This document shows, in pieces, positions 8,560 through 18,530 of a stretch of DNA of 64,000 nt (its first letter is position 1; each line of letters starts with the position of its first letter). The DNA is taken from positions 76,820-140,819 of the forward strand of contig CANGBB010000005.1 in assembly GCA_947452065.1 (NCBI GenBank), given 5' to 3'. Source of the stretch: Gammaproteobacteria bacterium (GTDB lineage: Bacteria; Pseudomonadota; Gammaproteobacteria; Steroidobacterales; Steroidobacteraceae). Below the pieces are notes generated by a model that did not search any database, had not been told where the DNA came from, and saw only the letters and a list, made by a program, of their open reading frames with translations. The position numbers were made by a program, and so were the translations under genes.

Positions 8560-9477
8560 ATGCGAATCGTGCTGTTGGGCGCTCCAGGGAGCGGCAAGGG
8601 AACTCAGGCTCAACGACTGGTCGAGAGATTCGGCCTGCCGCAGATATCCACGGGCGACCTGCTGCGCTCGGCGGTTGCGCGTGGCACGCCCTATGGTCTG
8701 CAGGCCAAGGCGGCCATGGATGCCGGGCAGCTGGTCTCCGACGCTGTTGTACTGGGCATCATCCGTGACCGTTTGGCTGAATCGGACACGTTGCGCGGCT
8801 ACGTCCTCGATGGCTTCCCGCGCAATCAGGCGCAGGCTCGTGCGCTGGCGGCCATGCTGCGCGAAATCGGCAAGCCGCTCGATGCGGTGGTGCTGATCGA
8901 AGTGCCGTACAAGGAAATCGTCAAGCGCATCGCCGGTCGCCGCAGTTGCCCCAAGTGTGCCGCGGTGTACAACATTCATGATGTGGGCCCGGGCGAGGCA
9001 CTCCGCTGCCGCAACGGCAACGACCATCCTCCGCTGGTTCAGCGACCGGACGACAACGAGGCCACGGTGACCAAGCGCCTCGAGGTCTACGAGAAGTCCA
9101 CCCGTCCGCTGGTGGATCTCTACGCCAAGCAGGGATTGTTGCGACGTATCGATGGCGATGCGCCCACTGATACAGTCACTCAACGGCTGATGGGTGCGCT
9201 GCTTCAGCCCGCGCCGGCTTCCAAAGCCGCATCCCGTAGTGGGCGCAAGACGGGCCGCAAGAGCGCCGCAAAGCGCAAAACAGCTTCGAAGCGTAAGTCC
9301 GCCGCAAAGCCCAAGAGCGCGGCCAAGCGCAAGGGCGCGGCCAAGCGTAAGCCAGCCGCTAAGCGCAAAACGGCTGCGAAGCGTAAACCGGTTGCGAAGC
9401 GCAAGCCGGTGACCCGGGGCAAGCCTGTCGCCAAGCGCAAGAAGGCAGTGGCCAAGCGCAAGACGCGCCGCCGCTAG
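8560..9477 (+). CDS. adk: Adenylate kinase with Lys/Ala-rich C-terminal extension
   Basis: MRIVLLGAPGSGKGTQAQ P-loop, DGFPRN, CPKC LID, QRPDDNEATV; after about residue 218 an ~88-aa basic tail. Confidence 0.95.
   Translation: MRIVLLGAPGSGKGTQAQRLVERFGLPQISTGDLLRSAVARGTPYGLQAKAAMDAGQLVSDAVVLGIIRDRLAESDTLRGYVLDGFPRNQAQARALAAMLREIGKPLDAVVLIEVPYKEIVKRIAGRRSCPKCAAVYNIHDVGPGEALRCRNGNDHPPLVQRPDDNEATVTKRLEVYEKSTRPLVDLYAKQGLLRRIDGDAPTDTVTQRLMGALLQPAPASKAASRSGRKTGRKSAAKRKTASKRKSAAKPKSAAKRKGAAKRKPAAKRKTAAKRKPVAKRKPVTRGKPVAKRKKAVAKRKTRRR
9274..9435 (+). repeat. Nine consecutive 18-bp units encoding hexapeptides of type K[TSGP][AV]A-K-R inside adk
   Basis: Units KTASKR|KSAAKP|KSAAKR|KGAAKR|KPAAKR|KTAAKR|KPVAKR|KPVTRG|KPVAKR by direct reading (register shifted by one codon relative to the DNA unit start). 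Confidence 0.85.
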
Positions 9478-9505
9478 GCCCTGAAGCCGCTGTCAGTCGC
9501 CGCAA

Positions 9506-10609
9506 CTAGAGCGCGGCAGTCAGCGCCGCGCCGATCACTTCTCCGCGCCAGCCACTGAAGGCTCCGCCACTGCGGGCGCCGCCGGCAATGCGTTCCAGTT
9601 CGCGACGTGGGGCCAGCAGTTCCGGCGCAATCTGCAATCGTTCCGCACAGGCTCGTGTCGCCTCGCCCAGTCGGCGGACGCACTCCATGAACTCCGGTCC
9701 CGGGCGTTCGCGACGCGGTAGCGGGGCAGGCGGATCGGGAATCCCGGCGTCGCTGACCAGCTGGAGCAAGGTGGGGCCGCTGTTTCTCAGCATCCCTTCG
9801 GTCAGTTCCGGAATGACGCTCAATTCGCTGGCGTTGCGGGGCACGCGGAGCACGATCTCGCGCAGCGAGATATCCGGCAGTACCCAGCCGCGCGGACGAT
9901 CGCTGGACATGGCGCGTCTTTCGCGCCATTCGCCCAGCGACTGAGCCAGACGTAAACGCGGCTCATCCAGATCGCTCAGGCCTTTGAGCCGGTGCCAGGC
10001 CTCGGCCGGATCGACAGTCAGCGGCTCGGCTGCGGCCGAGAGCGAGTCTTCCTCGAACCAGGCCAGGCGACCAAGTGCCTGCAGCCGCTGCAGCAGCAGC
10101 TCACACAGCGGCAGCAGGTGGCGCACATCGTCCAATGCATAGTCGATCTGCGCGGCGCTCAGCGGTCGGCGTGACCAGTCGGTGCGGGCCTGAGTCTTTT
10201 GGAGCTTGACCTGTAACAGTGCTTCCACCAGCGCGGCATAGCCGACCTGCGGCGGGAAACCGACCAGGGCGGCAGCCAGCTGGGTGTCAAACACATTGGC
10301 GATGACGCCGCAGCTGGGGGCCAGTACTTCCAGATCCTGCCGCGCCGCATGCAGCACCTTGCACACCGACGCGTCGTTCATCAGCTGCCGGAGCGGGGCC
10401 AGAGCGCTCGCATCCAACGTCTGCGCGCTGGCGAGGGCGATGGTGTCCACACAGAATGCGTCGTCCCTGCCCGAGAGCTGCAGCAGGCACAACTGGGCAT
10501 AGTAGGTGCGTTCGCGCAGGAACTCGGTATCAAGGCCGATGGCCGGCTGCGTCGCTAGGGGTTGCAGCCGCGCATGGAGTGCGGCCGCTTCGGTGATGGG
10601 CATGCTCAT
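9506..10609 (-). CDS. rnd: Ribonuclease D
   Basis: 367 aa; IGLDTEFLRERTYYAQLCLLQLS, KVLHAARQDLEVL, YALDDVRHLLPL exonuclease motifs and HRDC-like region. Confidence 0.93.
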   Translation of the reverse strand: MSMPITEAAALHARLQPLATQPAIGLDTEFLRERTYYAQLCLLQLSGRDDAFCVDTIALASAQTLDASALAPLRQLMNDASVCKVLHAARQDLEVLAPSCGVIANVFDTQLAAALVGFPPQVGYAALVEALLQVKLQKTQARTDWSRRPLSAAQIDYALDDVRHLLPLCELLLQRLQALGRLAWFEEDSLSAAAEPLTVDPAEAWHRLKGLSDLDEPRLRLAQSLGEWRERRAMSSDRPRGWVLPDISLREIVLRVPRNASELSVIPELTEGMLRNSGPTLLQLVSDAGIPDPPAPLPRRERPGPEFMECVRRLGEATRACAERLQIAPELLAPRRELERIAGGARSGGAFSGWRGEVIGAALTAAL

Positions 10610-10675
10610 GCCCGAAAATATCTGCTCACGGAACGAAGGCTACCGGCGTTGTGTGTACAATCAAGCGGAATCTGC

Positions 10676-12052
10676 ATGCACGTACATATTCTCGGCATCT
10701 GTGGCACTTTCATGGGCGGCATCGCGGCCATCGCGAGGCAGGCCGGCCATCGCGTGACCGGATCAGACCGCAACGTCTATCCGCCCATGAGCACGCAGCT
10801 CGAGGCGCTGGGCATTGAACTGATCGAGGGTTACGACCCATCCCAGCTCTCGCCGCGACCCGACGAGGTGGTGGTCGGCAATGTCATGAGTCGCGGCATG
10901 CCGGTCATCGAGGCCTTGCTGGAGTCCGGCATTCCTTACACCTCCGGCCCCGAGTGGCTGGCGCGCAATGTGCTTCGCGAGCGCTGGGTGCTGGCTGTGG
11001 CCGGCACTCACGGCAAGACCACCACCACCAGCATGCTGGCCTGGATTCTGGAGGATGCAGGGCTCTCGCCCGGCTTCTTGATCGGCGGCGTGCCCGTCGA
11101 TTTTCCGGTCAGTGCCCGGCTCGGTGAGCAGCCGTTCTTCGTGATCGAGGCCGACGAGTACGACACCTCCTTCTTCGACAAGCGGGCGAAGTTCGTGCAT
11201 TACCGACCGCGCACCGCGATCCTCAATAATCTCGAATTCGACCACGCCGACATCTATCCGGACCTTCCGGCCATTGAGCGCCAGTTTCATCATCTGGTGC
11301 GCACGGTTCCAGCTGGCGGCCGACTCATCGTGAACGCAAGCGATGAAAATCTGCAGCGCGTACTGCAATTGGGCTGCTGGAGCGGACGCGAAGGGTTCGC
11401 TGCAAGCGGCGCCGGCGGTGCACTGTGGAGCGCGCAGCTACCGGCGGGCGGCGATGGTTCTACATTCACCGTGCTCGAGGCGGGTGTGGCGCGTGGCGAA
11501 GTGCGCTGGGCGATGCTTGGCGCGCACAACGTCGACAATGCGCTCGCGGCTATTGCCGCTGCCCGTCATGCCGGTGTGCCCGTCGAGCGCTCAATCGAAG
11601 CACTCAGCCGTTTCGGTGGTGTCCGACGCCGCATGGAACTGCGCGGTACCGTCCGCGGCATCAGTGTTTATGACGATTTCGCTCATCATCCAACGGCCAT
11701 CGCCACCACACTCGATGGGCTGCGCCGACGTGTTGGCGCGCAGCGCATCATCGCGGTGCTGGAGCCACGTTCGAACACCATGCGCATGGGCGTGCATGCC
11801 GATGCGCTCGGCCAGTCTTTGACCGGCGCGGATGAGGCGTGGATTTACGCGCCGGCGGATCTCGGTTGGGATGCGCCGGCCGCCGTGAAGCAACTAGGCG
11901 CGCGTGCCCATGTGGCCACGTCGCTGGATGCGCTGCTGCAGGGCCTACTCAGCACGCTGCGCGGCGGCGAGCATGTGCTGATCATGAGCAATGGCGGTTT
12001 CGGTGGCCTGCATGCGCGGCTACTGGAGTCGCTGCGGGCTGCAACCTCCTGA
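10676..12052 (+). CDS. mpl: UDP-N-acetylmuramate:L-alanyl-gamma-D-glutamyl-meso-diaminopimelate ligase
   Basis: [58 protein letters not shown]; Mpl-type start. Confidence 0.93.
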   Translation: MHVHILGICGTFMGGIAAIARQAGHRVTGSDRNVYPPMSTQLEALGIELIEGYDPSQLSPRPDEVVVGNVMSRGMPVIEALLESGIPYTSGPEWLARNVLRERWVLAVAGTHGKTTTTSMLAWILEDAGLSPGFLIGGVPVDFPVSARLGEQPFFVIEADEYDTSFFDKRAKFVHYRPRTAILNNLEFDHADIYPDLPAIERQFHHLVRTVPAGGRLIVNASDENLQRVLQLGCWSGREGFAASGAGGALWSAQLPAGGDGSTFTVLEAGVARGEVRWAMLGAHNVDNALAAIAAARHAGVPVERSIEALSRFGGVRRRMELRGTVRGISVYDDFAHHPTAIATTLDGLRRRVGAQRIIAVLEPRSNTMRMGVHADALGQSLTGADEAWIYAPADLGWDAPAAVKQLGARAHVATSLDALLQGLLSTLRGGEHVLIMSNGGFGGLHARLLESLRAATS

Positions 12053-12059
12053 GCCCGTC

Positions 12060-12695
12060 GTGACCGCCGCAACCGCATCGGACGGCGAGACACAGGCACA
12101 CTCACTGCCACTCTTTCCGCTGCGTACCGTGTTGTTCCCGGGCGGCTTACTGCCGCTGCGAATTTTTGAGGCTCGTTACGTCGACATGATTGGGCGCTGT
12201 ATGCGCGAGGGCATACCGTTCGGTGTGCTCTGGCTGTGCGAAGGCGCTGAGGCGGGCGAGGTACGCGAGGCACGCGAGTCCGGTGCGGCAGCGCAGCTGG
12301 CCGATGTTGGCAGCAGCGCACGTATTGTTGATTTCGAGCGTCTGGAGGATGGGTTGCTCGGCATTCTCTGCCGCGGCGAGCAGCGCTTCCGTCTGCTGCG
12401 GCGCTGGGTGCAGTCCGACGGACTGCATATGGGCGAGGTGCAGTGGCTGGTCGATCCGCCACAGTCGCCGTTGCCGGAATCGCGCCGCGCACTGGGTGCC
12501 GTATTACGCAGCGTCATGGATGAGTACGGAGATCTTGCCCGGCATCTGCAGCCGGATTTCGAAGAGGCGGGTTGGGTGGCCAATCGCTTTGCGGAACTCC
12601 TGCCACTCAGTCGCGCCGCCCAGCAGCAGTTGCTGGAGATCGATGATCCACTGGCGCGCCTCGAAGCCATCGCACCGCTGATCGAGGTGCGTTGA
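12060..12695 (+). CDS. LON N-terminal (substrate-binding) domain peptidase-like protein
   Basis: In-frame GTG at 12060; LPLFPLRTVLFPGGLLPLRIFEARYVDMIGRCM. Confidence 0.85.
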   Translation: MTAATASDGETQAHSLPLFPLRTVLFPGGLLPLRIFEARYVDMIGRCMREGIPFGVLWLCEGAEAGEVREARESGAAAQLADVGSSARIVDFERLEDGLLGILCRGEQRFRLLRRWVQSDGLHMGEVQWLVDPPQSPLPESRRALGAVLRSVMDEYGDLARHLQPDFEEAGWVANRFAELLPLSRAAQQQLLEIDDPLARLEAIAPLIEVR

Positions 12696-12703
12696 GCAGT
12701 CGT

Positions 12704-13495
12704 TCAGCCCAGCGTCCGGGTTCCCCGGCCCATGCCATCCACACGCACCACTTCGCTGTCGATACTGCCGTCGGCATGCAGCGTCAGTGAGCGGTAACCC
12801 GGCGCGGCCGAATCCACGGTGAAGGTTTCCGATGCGGGCTTGAACTGCACGCAGGTGGAAGGCACACCCATGAGCCGCACGCCCTTGCGTCGCACGTCGA
12901 ACTGCTGATGCACGTGACCCCAGCAGATGGCGCGCACGGCCGGATAACGATCGGTGATGGCCAGCAGTTCCGTGCCATTGAGCAACCGCACTTCCTCCAG
13001 CCAGCCGGTGGCCAGCGTGACCGGATGATGGTGAAGCGCGACCAGAACATGACGTGCGCCGGCATCCATCACAGCTCGTTCGAGCCGCTGCAGTTCAGCG
13101 TCCGCCAGACGGCCGTACACCTCGCCGGGCACCACGCTGTCGAGCATCACGATGCGCCAGTTGGCGAAGTCCACCTGTCCGCCCAGCTGGAAGGGCGCGC
13201 CGGCCAGCGCTGTGGCACAGGCGGTCAGATCGTCATGATTGCCGGGCAGGCAGTACACCGGCTTGCCCAGCGCACCAAATAACGTGCGCACATGCGCATA
13301 GCCGCCGGCATCGTCATGCACCAGATCGCCGGTCAGCAGCAGCGCATCGAAATCACCGTGATGCAACTGCGCATGGGCGAGCACCGCGCGCAGCGACTCG
13401 TAGTTGCAGATGCCCTTGAGCGTGGCACCGGCGTCGGTGACGAGGTGGGTGTCGGAAAACTGGAGTAGACGCAGCGGAGGTGTCATGGGGACCAT
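12704..13495 (-). CDS. cpdA: Metallophosphoesterase, CpdA-like 3',5'-cAMP phosphodiesterase
   Basis: QFSDTHLV, LLTGDLVHDD, LPGNHDD, ALHHHPV, WGHVHQ metallophosphoesterase motifs. Confidence 0.8.
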   Translation of the reverse strand: MVPMTPPLRLLQFSDTHLVTDAGATLKGICNYESLRAVLAHAQLHHGDFDALLLTGDLVHDDAGGYAHVRTLFGALGKPVYCLPGNHDDLTACATALAGAPFQLGGQVDFANWRIVMLDSVVPGEVYGRLADAELQRLERAVMDAGARHVLVALHHHPVTLATGWLEEVRLLNGTELLAITDRYPAVRAICWGHVHQQFDVRRKGVRLMGVPSTCVQFKPASETFTVDSAAPGYRSLTLHADGSIDSEVVRVDGMGRGTRTLG

Positions 13496-13520
13496 GCGAT
13501 CAATCCGATGCCACCGGAGT

Positions 13521-13556
13521 TGCCGCGCGGCACACCATGCAGTGCGCCGCGCGGCA
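13521..13556 (-). other. Strong intergenic RNA stem-loop between ahcY and cpdA
   Basis: Minus-strand TGCCGCGCGGCGCAC-TGCATG-GTGTGCCGCGCGGCA; 15-bp stem with a single G-U. Confidence 0.7.
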
Positions 13557-13585
13557 GATGCCGGACGTGGTTGACTGAGTGGAAC

Positions 13586-15007
<1,422 letters not shown>

Positions 15008-15011
15008 GGTT

Positions 15012-15025
15012 CCAACTCCAGTTGG
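15012..15025 (-). promoter_or_regulatory. Putative RBS-containing hairpin in the ahcY leader
   Basis: Minus strand CCAAC-TGGA-GTTGG, with GGAG Shine-Dalgarno in loop/stem, 5 nt before the ATG. Confidence 0.5.
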
Positions 15026-15026
15026 T

Positions 15027-15114
15027 AATGAGCGCGGTTGGCTTTTCGCCGGCGGTCCCGAGCCTGGCAGGGCGGGCGGTGATTCCGCCCCCCTGTCGCA
15101 GCGCCCCTCGGGTG
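15027..15114 (-). ncRNA. S-adenosylhomocysteine (SAH) riboswitch in ahcY 5' leader
   Basis: Minus strand CCCGAGGGGCGCTGCGACAGGGGGGCGGAATCACCGCCCGCCCTGCCAGGCTCGGG...AAAAGCCAACCGCGCTCATT: conserved CCGAGGrGCGcUGC and GCCAGGCUCGG segments, P1 (CCCGAG/CTCGGG), P2, and 3' pseudoknot strand GCGCTC. Confidence 0.92.
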
Positions 15115-15137
15115 CCGGCCTGCCGCGAATGCGGCTT

Positions 15138-15170
15138 AAAAAATCTCGCGAAGCCGATTTTAGCCGCGAG
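15138..15170 (-). terminator. Intrinsic terminator overlapping the metK stop codon
   Basis: Minus strand CTCGCG-GCTAAAATCGGCTT-CGCGAG-ATTTTTT. Confidence 0.65.
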
Positions 15171-16347
15171 CGACCCGCTTGCGCGACTTGCGGGCGGCAT
15201 CGGCCGCCAGCGCCTGCGCCTTATCGGTGCGCTCCCAGCTGAAGGCCTCTTCCTTGCGGCCGAAGTGGCCGTAGGCAGCCGTCTGCTGATAGATCGGACG
15301 GGCCAGATCGAGCATCTCGCGCAGGCCGTACGGCGTCAGGTCAAAGTGACGGCGCACCAGCGCGGTCATGTCCTCGCGGCTCAGCGAGCTGGTGCCGAAG
15401 GTTTCGACCATGATGGAGGTCGGCTCGGCTACGCCGATGGCGTAGGACACCTGCACCTCGCAGCGCTCGGCCAGACCGGCGGCCACAATGTTCTTGGCCA
15501 CGTAGCGCGCGGCATAGGCAGCCGAGCGATCCACCTTGGACGGATCCTTGCCAGAGAAGGCGCCGCCGCCGTGACGGGCATAGCCACCGTAAGTATCGAC
15601 GATGATCTTGCGACCGGTCAGGCCGCAGTCGCCCACGGGTCCGCCAACCACGAAGCGACCAGTCGGGTTGATATGGAACTGTGTCTGCTTGGTGATCCAG
15701 CGCTTCGGCAGCACCGGCAGGATGATCTCGTCCATGACCGCGTCGCGCAGCTTGTTGGTGGAGATGTCGTCGCTGTGCTGGGTCGAGAGCACCACGGCCT
15801 CGATGCCCACCGGCTTGTCGTTCTCGTAACGCAGCGTGACCTGGCTCTTGGCGTCGGGGCGCAGCCACTTCAGCTTGCCCTTCTTGCGCACGTCGGCCTG
15901 ACGCTTCACGAGGCGATGCGCCAGCGTGATCGGCGCGGGCATCAGCACGTCCGTCTCGTTGGTGGCATAGCCGAACATCAGACCCTGATCGCCGGCGCCC
16001 TGCTTGCGCTTGGACTTGCGATCCACGCCCATGGCGATATCGGGCGACTGCGCACCGATGATATTGATGACCGCGCAGCTGGCGCCGTCAAAACCCATGT
16101 CCGAGCTGTTGTAGCCGATGTCGAGGATGGTCTTGCGCACCAGCTTCTCAAGGTCGATCCACGCCGTGGTGGTGATTTCGCCGGCGACGATGGCGCAACC
16201 TGTTTTCACCAGCGTCTCGCAAGCTACGCGACCGGACGGGTCTTCTTTCAGGATGGCATCCAGGACCGCGTCGGAAATCTGGTCGGCAACCTTGTCCGGA
16301 TGGCCTTCGGACACCGACTCGGAGGTGAACAGGTAGCTGTTAGACAT
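15160..16347 (-). CDS. metK: S-adenosylmethionine synthetase
   Basis: Start [66 protein letters not shown]. Confidence 0.98.
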   Translation of the reverse strand: MSNSYLFTSESVSEGHPDKVADQISDAVLDAILKEDPSGRVACETLVKTGCAIVAGEITTTAWIDLEKLVRKTILDIGYNSSDMGFDGASCAVINIIGAQSPDIAMGVDRKSKRKQGAGDQGLMFGYATNETDVLMPAPITLAHRLVKRQADVRKKGKLKWLRPDAKSQVTLRYENDKPVGIEAVVLSTQHSDDISTNKLRDAVMDEIILPVLPKRWITKQTQFHINPTGRFVVGGPVGDCGLTGRKIIVDTYGGYARHGGGAFSGKDPSKVDRSAAYAARYVAKNIVAAGLAERCEVQVSYAIGVAEPTSIMVETFGTSSLSREDMTALVRRHFDLTPYGLREMLDLARPIYQQTAAYGHFGRKEEAFSWERTDKAQALAADAARKSRKRVARG

Positions 16348-16388
16348 GTGTGATCTGGCGCCTTTTTCGAGGGTCAAAATGAGGGCGC

Positions 16389-16394
16389 AGTATA
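16389..16394 (-). promoter_or_regulatory. Putative -10 box for metK
   Basis: Minus strand TATACT about 42 nt upstream of the metK ATG; -35 weak. Confidence 0.4.
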
Positions 16395-16434
16395 GCCGCT
16401 GGCCGGGTTCCTACATAAGTCTTCGTTTCTCAGA

Positions 16435-16463
16435 TTGCCCGCTCCGCGGCCGTAGGGGACAAT
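16435..16463 (+). promoter_or_regulatory. Putative sigma70 promoter for tkt
   Basis: TTGCCC - 17 nt - GACAAT, 30 nt upstream of the tkt ATG. Confidence 0.4.
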
Positions 16464-16492
16464 GCGCGCCCCTCCGAGCCCCGAGCCCTCCG

Positions 16493-18499
16493 ATGACGAC
16501 CCCGACGCCCGACCGCCGCGAACTGGCCAACGTAATCCGCGTTCTGTCCATGGATGCCGTCCAGAAGGCCAACTCCGGGCATCCCGGCGCGCCCATGGGC
16601 ATGGCCGAAATGGGGACGGTGCTGTGGCGCCAGTTCCTCAAGCACAACCCGGCTAACCCGCACTGGTGGGATCGTGACCGCTTCGTCCTGTCCAATGGTC
16701 ATGCCTCGATGCTGCTGTATTCGCTGCTGCATCTGACGGGTTATCCAGTGGCCATGGACGAGCTGCGCAACTTCCGTCAGCTCGGCAGCCGCACAGCCGG
16801 CCATCCCGAGCATGACGTGGCCATGGGCATCGAAACCACCACCGGTCCGTTGGGACAGGGCCTCGCCAATGCCGTGGGCATGGCGCTGACCGAGAAGATT
16901 CTCGCCGCGCAGTTCAATCGCCCGGGACTGCCCATTGTCGATCATCGCACCTGGGTGTTCCTCGGCGACGGCTGCCTCATGGAAGGCATTTCGCATGAGG
17001 CCGCTTCGCTGGCCGGCACTTGGCAGCTCGGCAAGCTGGTCGCGCTCTATGACGACAACGGCATCAGCATCGATGGCAAGGTGACCGGCTGGTTCACCGA
17101 CGACACGGTGAAGCGTTTCGAGAGCTACGGCTGGCACGTGATCCGCAACGTGGACGGTCATGATCCCGCAGCACTCGAAGCAGCGATTCGCGCTGCTACA
17201 GCCGACGATTCACGTCCGACGCTCATCTGCTGTCGCACGGTGATCGGCTATCCGGCGCCGACGCGCGGCGGTACCGCCAAGGCGCACGGCGAACCGCTGG
17301 GCGCCGAGGAAATCGCTGCCGTGCGCGCGAACATCGGTTGGTCGGCGCCGCCCTTCGAAGTGCCGCAGCCGTTGCGCGATGCCTGGAACTGCGAACGCAG
17401 TGGCCGTGCCGCCGAGGCGGCCTGGCAGGCGCTGTTCGCCCGTTATCGCGCCGAGCATCCGGCGCTGGCTGACGAGTTTGAGCGTCGCATGCAGGGGCGC
17501 CTGCCATCGAACTGGGAAGAGGTTCGCGCCACGACGCTGGCTGCTGCGGCTGCTGTCACGGCAGCGCAGGCCACGCGCGTATCGTCACAGAATGCGCTGA
17601 ACGCACTTGGGCCGATGGTGCCGGAAATGCTGGGCGGCTCGGCTGACCTGACCGGCTCGAACAACACGCTGCGCAAGGATTCACGCGCGGTCACCGTGGC
17701 CGATTTCAGTGGCAACTATCTCTACTACGGCGTGCGCGAATTCGGCATGAGCGCCATCATGAATGGTCAGGCACTGCACGGCGGCGTGCTGCCCTACGCG
17801 GGCACCTTCCTGACCTTCTCCGATTACGCTCGCAACGCGGTGCGCATGGCCGCGCTCATGCGCCAGCGTGTGGTGCATGTCTACACCCATGATTCCATCG
17901 GACTGGGCGAGGACGGACCGACTCACCAGCCGGTCGAGCACACGGCCAGCCTGCGACTGATGCCCAACCTCAGCGTGTGGCGTCCCGCCGACGGACTCGA
18001 GAGCGCAGTTGCGTGGCTCGCGGCAGTGGAGCGCGAAGACGGTCCCACCTGCCTGGTGCTCACCCGCCAAGCGCTGCCGCAACTTGTCACTGCCGCTCAG
18101 GCGCCGCAGGTGGCGCGTGGTGGCTATACGCTGCTCGACTGCAGCGGTACACCTGAATGTCTGGTCATTGCCACGGGTTCAGAAGTCTCGCTCGCCATTG
18201 AGGCCGTGCGTGCGGCGCAGGCCCAGGGCCGCCGTGTACGCCTGGTCTCGATGCCCAGCTGTGATGTCTTCGATGCGCAGGATCCCGCCTGGCGCGAATC
18301 TGTGCTGCCCGCAGCGGTGCGGCGTCGTCTGGCCGTCGAGGCCGGTGCGACCGGGCTGTGGTGGCGCTATGTCGGCAGCGAAGGTCGCGTGATGGGCATC
18401 GATGAATTCGGTGCCTCGGGCAAGGCAGCGGACCTGTTCAGCAAGTTTGGCCTGACCGCCGACAAAGTGCTGGCCCAAGTATTAGAATTGTGCGCTTAA
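16493..18499 (+). CDS. tkt: Transketolase
   Basis: Start [54 protein letters not shown]; typical transketolase. Confidence 0.97.
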   Translation: MTTPTPDRRELANVIRVLSMDAVQKANSGHPGAPMGMAEMGTVLWRQFLKHNPANPHWWDRDRFVLSNGHASMLLYSLLHLTGYPVAMDELRNFRQLGSRTAGHPEHDVAMGIETTTGPLGQGLANAVGMALTEKILAAQFNRPGLPIVDHRTWVFLGDGCLMEGISHEAASLAGTWQLGKLVALYDDNGISIDGKVTGWFTDDTVKRFESYGWHVIRNVDGHDPAALEAAIRAATADDSRPTLICCRTVIGYPAPTRGGTAKAHGEPLGAEEIAAVRANIGWSAPPFEVPQPLRDAWNCERSGRAAEAAWQALFARYRAEHPALADEFERRMQGRLPSNWEEVRATTLAAAAAVTAAQATRVSSQNALNALGPMVPEMLGGSADLTGSNNTLRKDSRAVTVADFSGNYLYYGVREFGMSAIMNGQALHGGVLPYAGTFLTFSDYARNAVRMAALMRQRVVHVYTHDSIGLGEDGPTHQPVEHTASLRLMPNLSVWRPADGLESAVAWLAAVEREDGPTCLVLTRQALPQLVTAAQAPQVARGGYTLLDCSGTPECLVIATGSEVSLAIEAVRAAQAQGRRVRLVSMPSCDVFDAQDPAWRESVLPAAVRRRLAVEAGATGLWWRYVGSEGRVMGIDEFGASGKAADLFSKFGLTADKVLAQVLELCA

Positions 18500-18530
18500 A
18501 TCTGGAATTTCGCAGTCGGAGGAACTGTCC

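Noticed and set aside
8170-9183. 337-aa minus-strand ORF across pfp start and adk
   Set aside because: Covers the coding strand of adk in reverse; no protein family signature.
9274-9474. 18-bp tandem units considered as a CRISPR-like or minisatellite array
   Set aside because: No repeat/spacer alternation; units stay in frame and encode a coherent basic hexapeptide inside adk.
16348-16492. Possible SAM riboswitch upstream of metK
   Set aside because: Predicted leader is only ~35 nt and no SAM-I/II/IV/V core sequence is visible; promoter-like boxes fill the divergent region.
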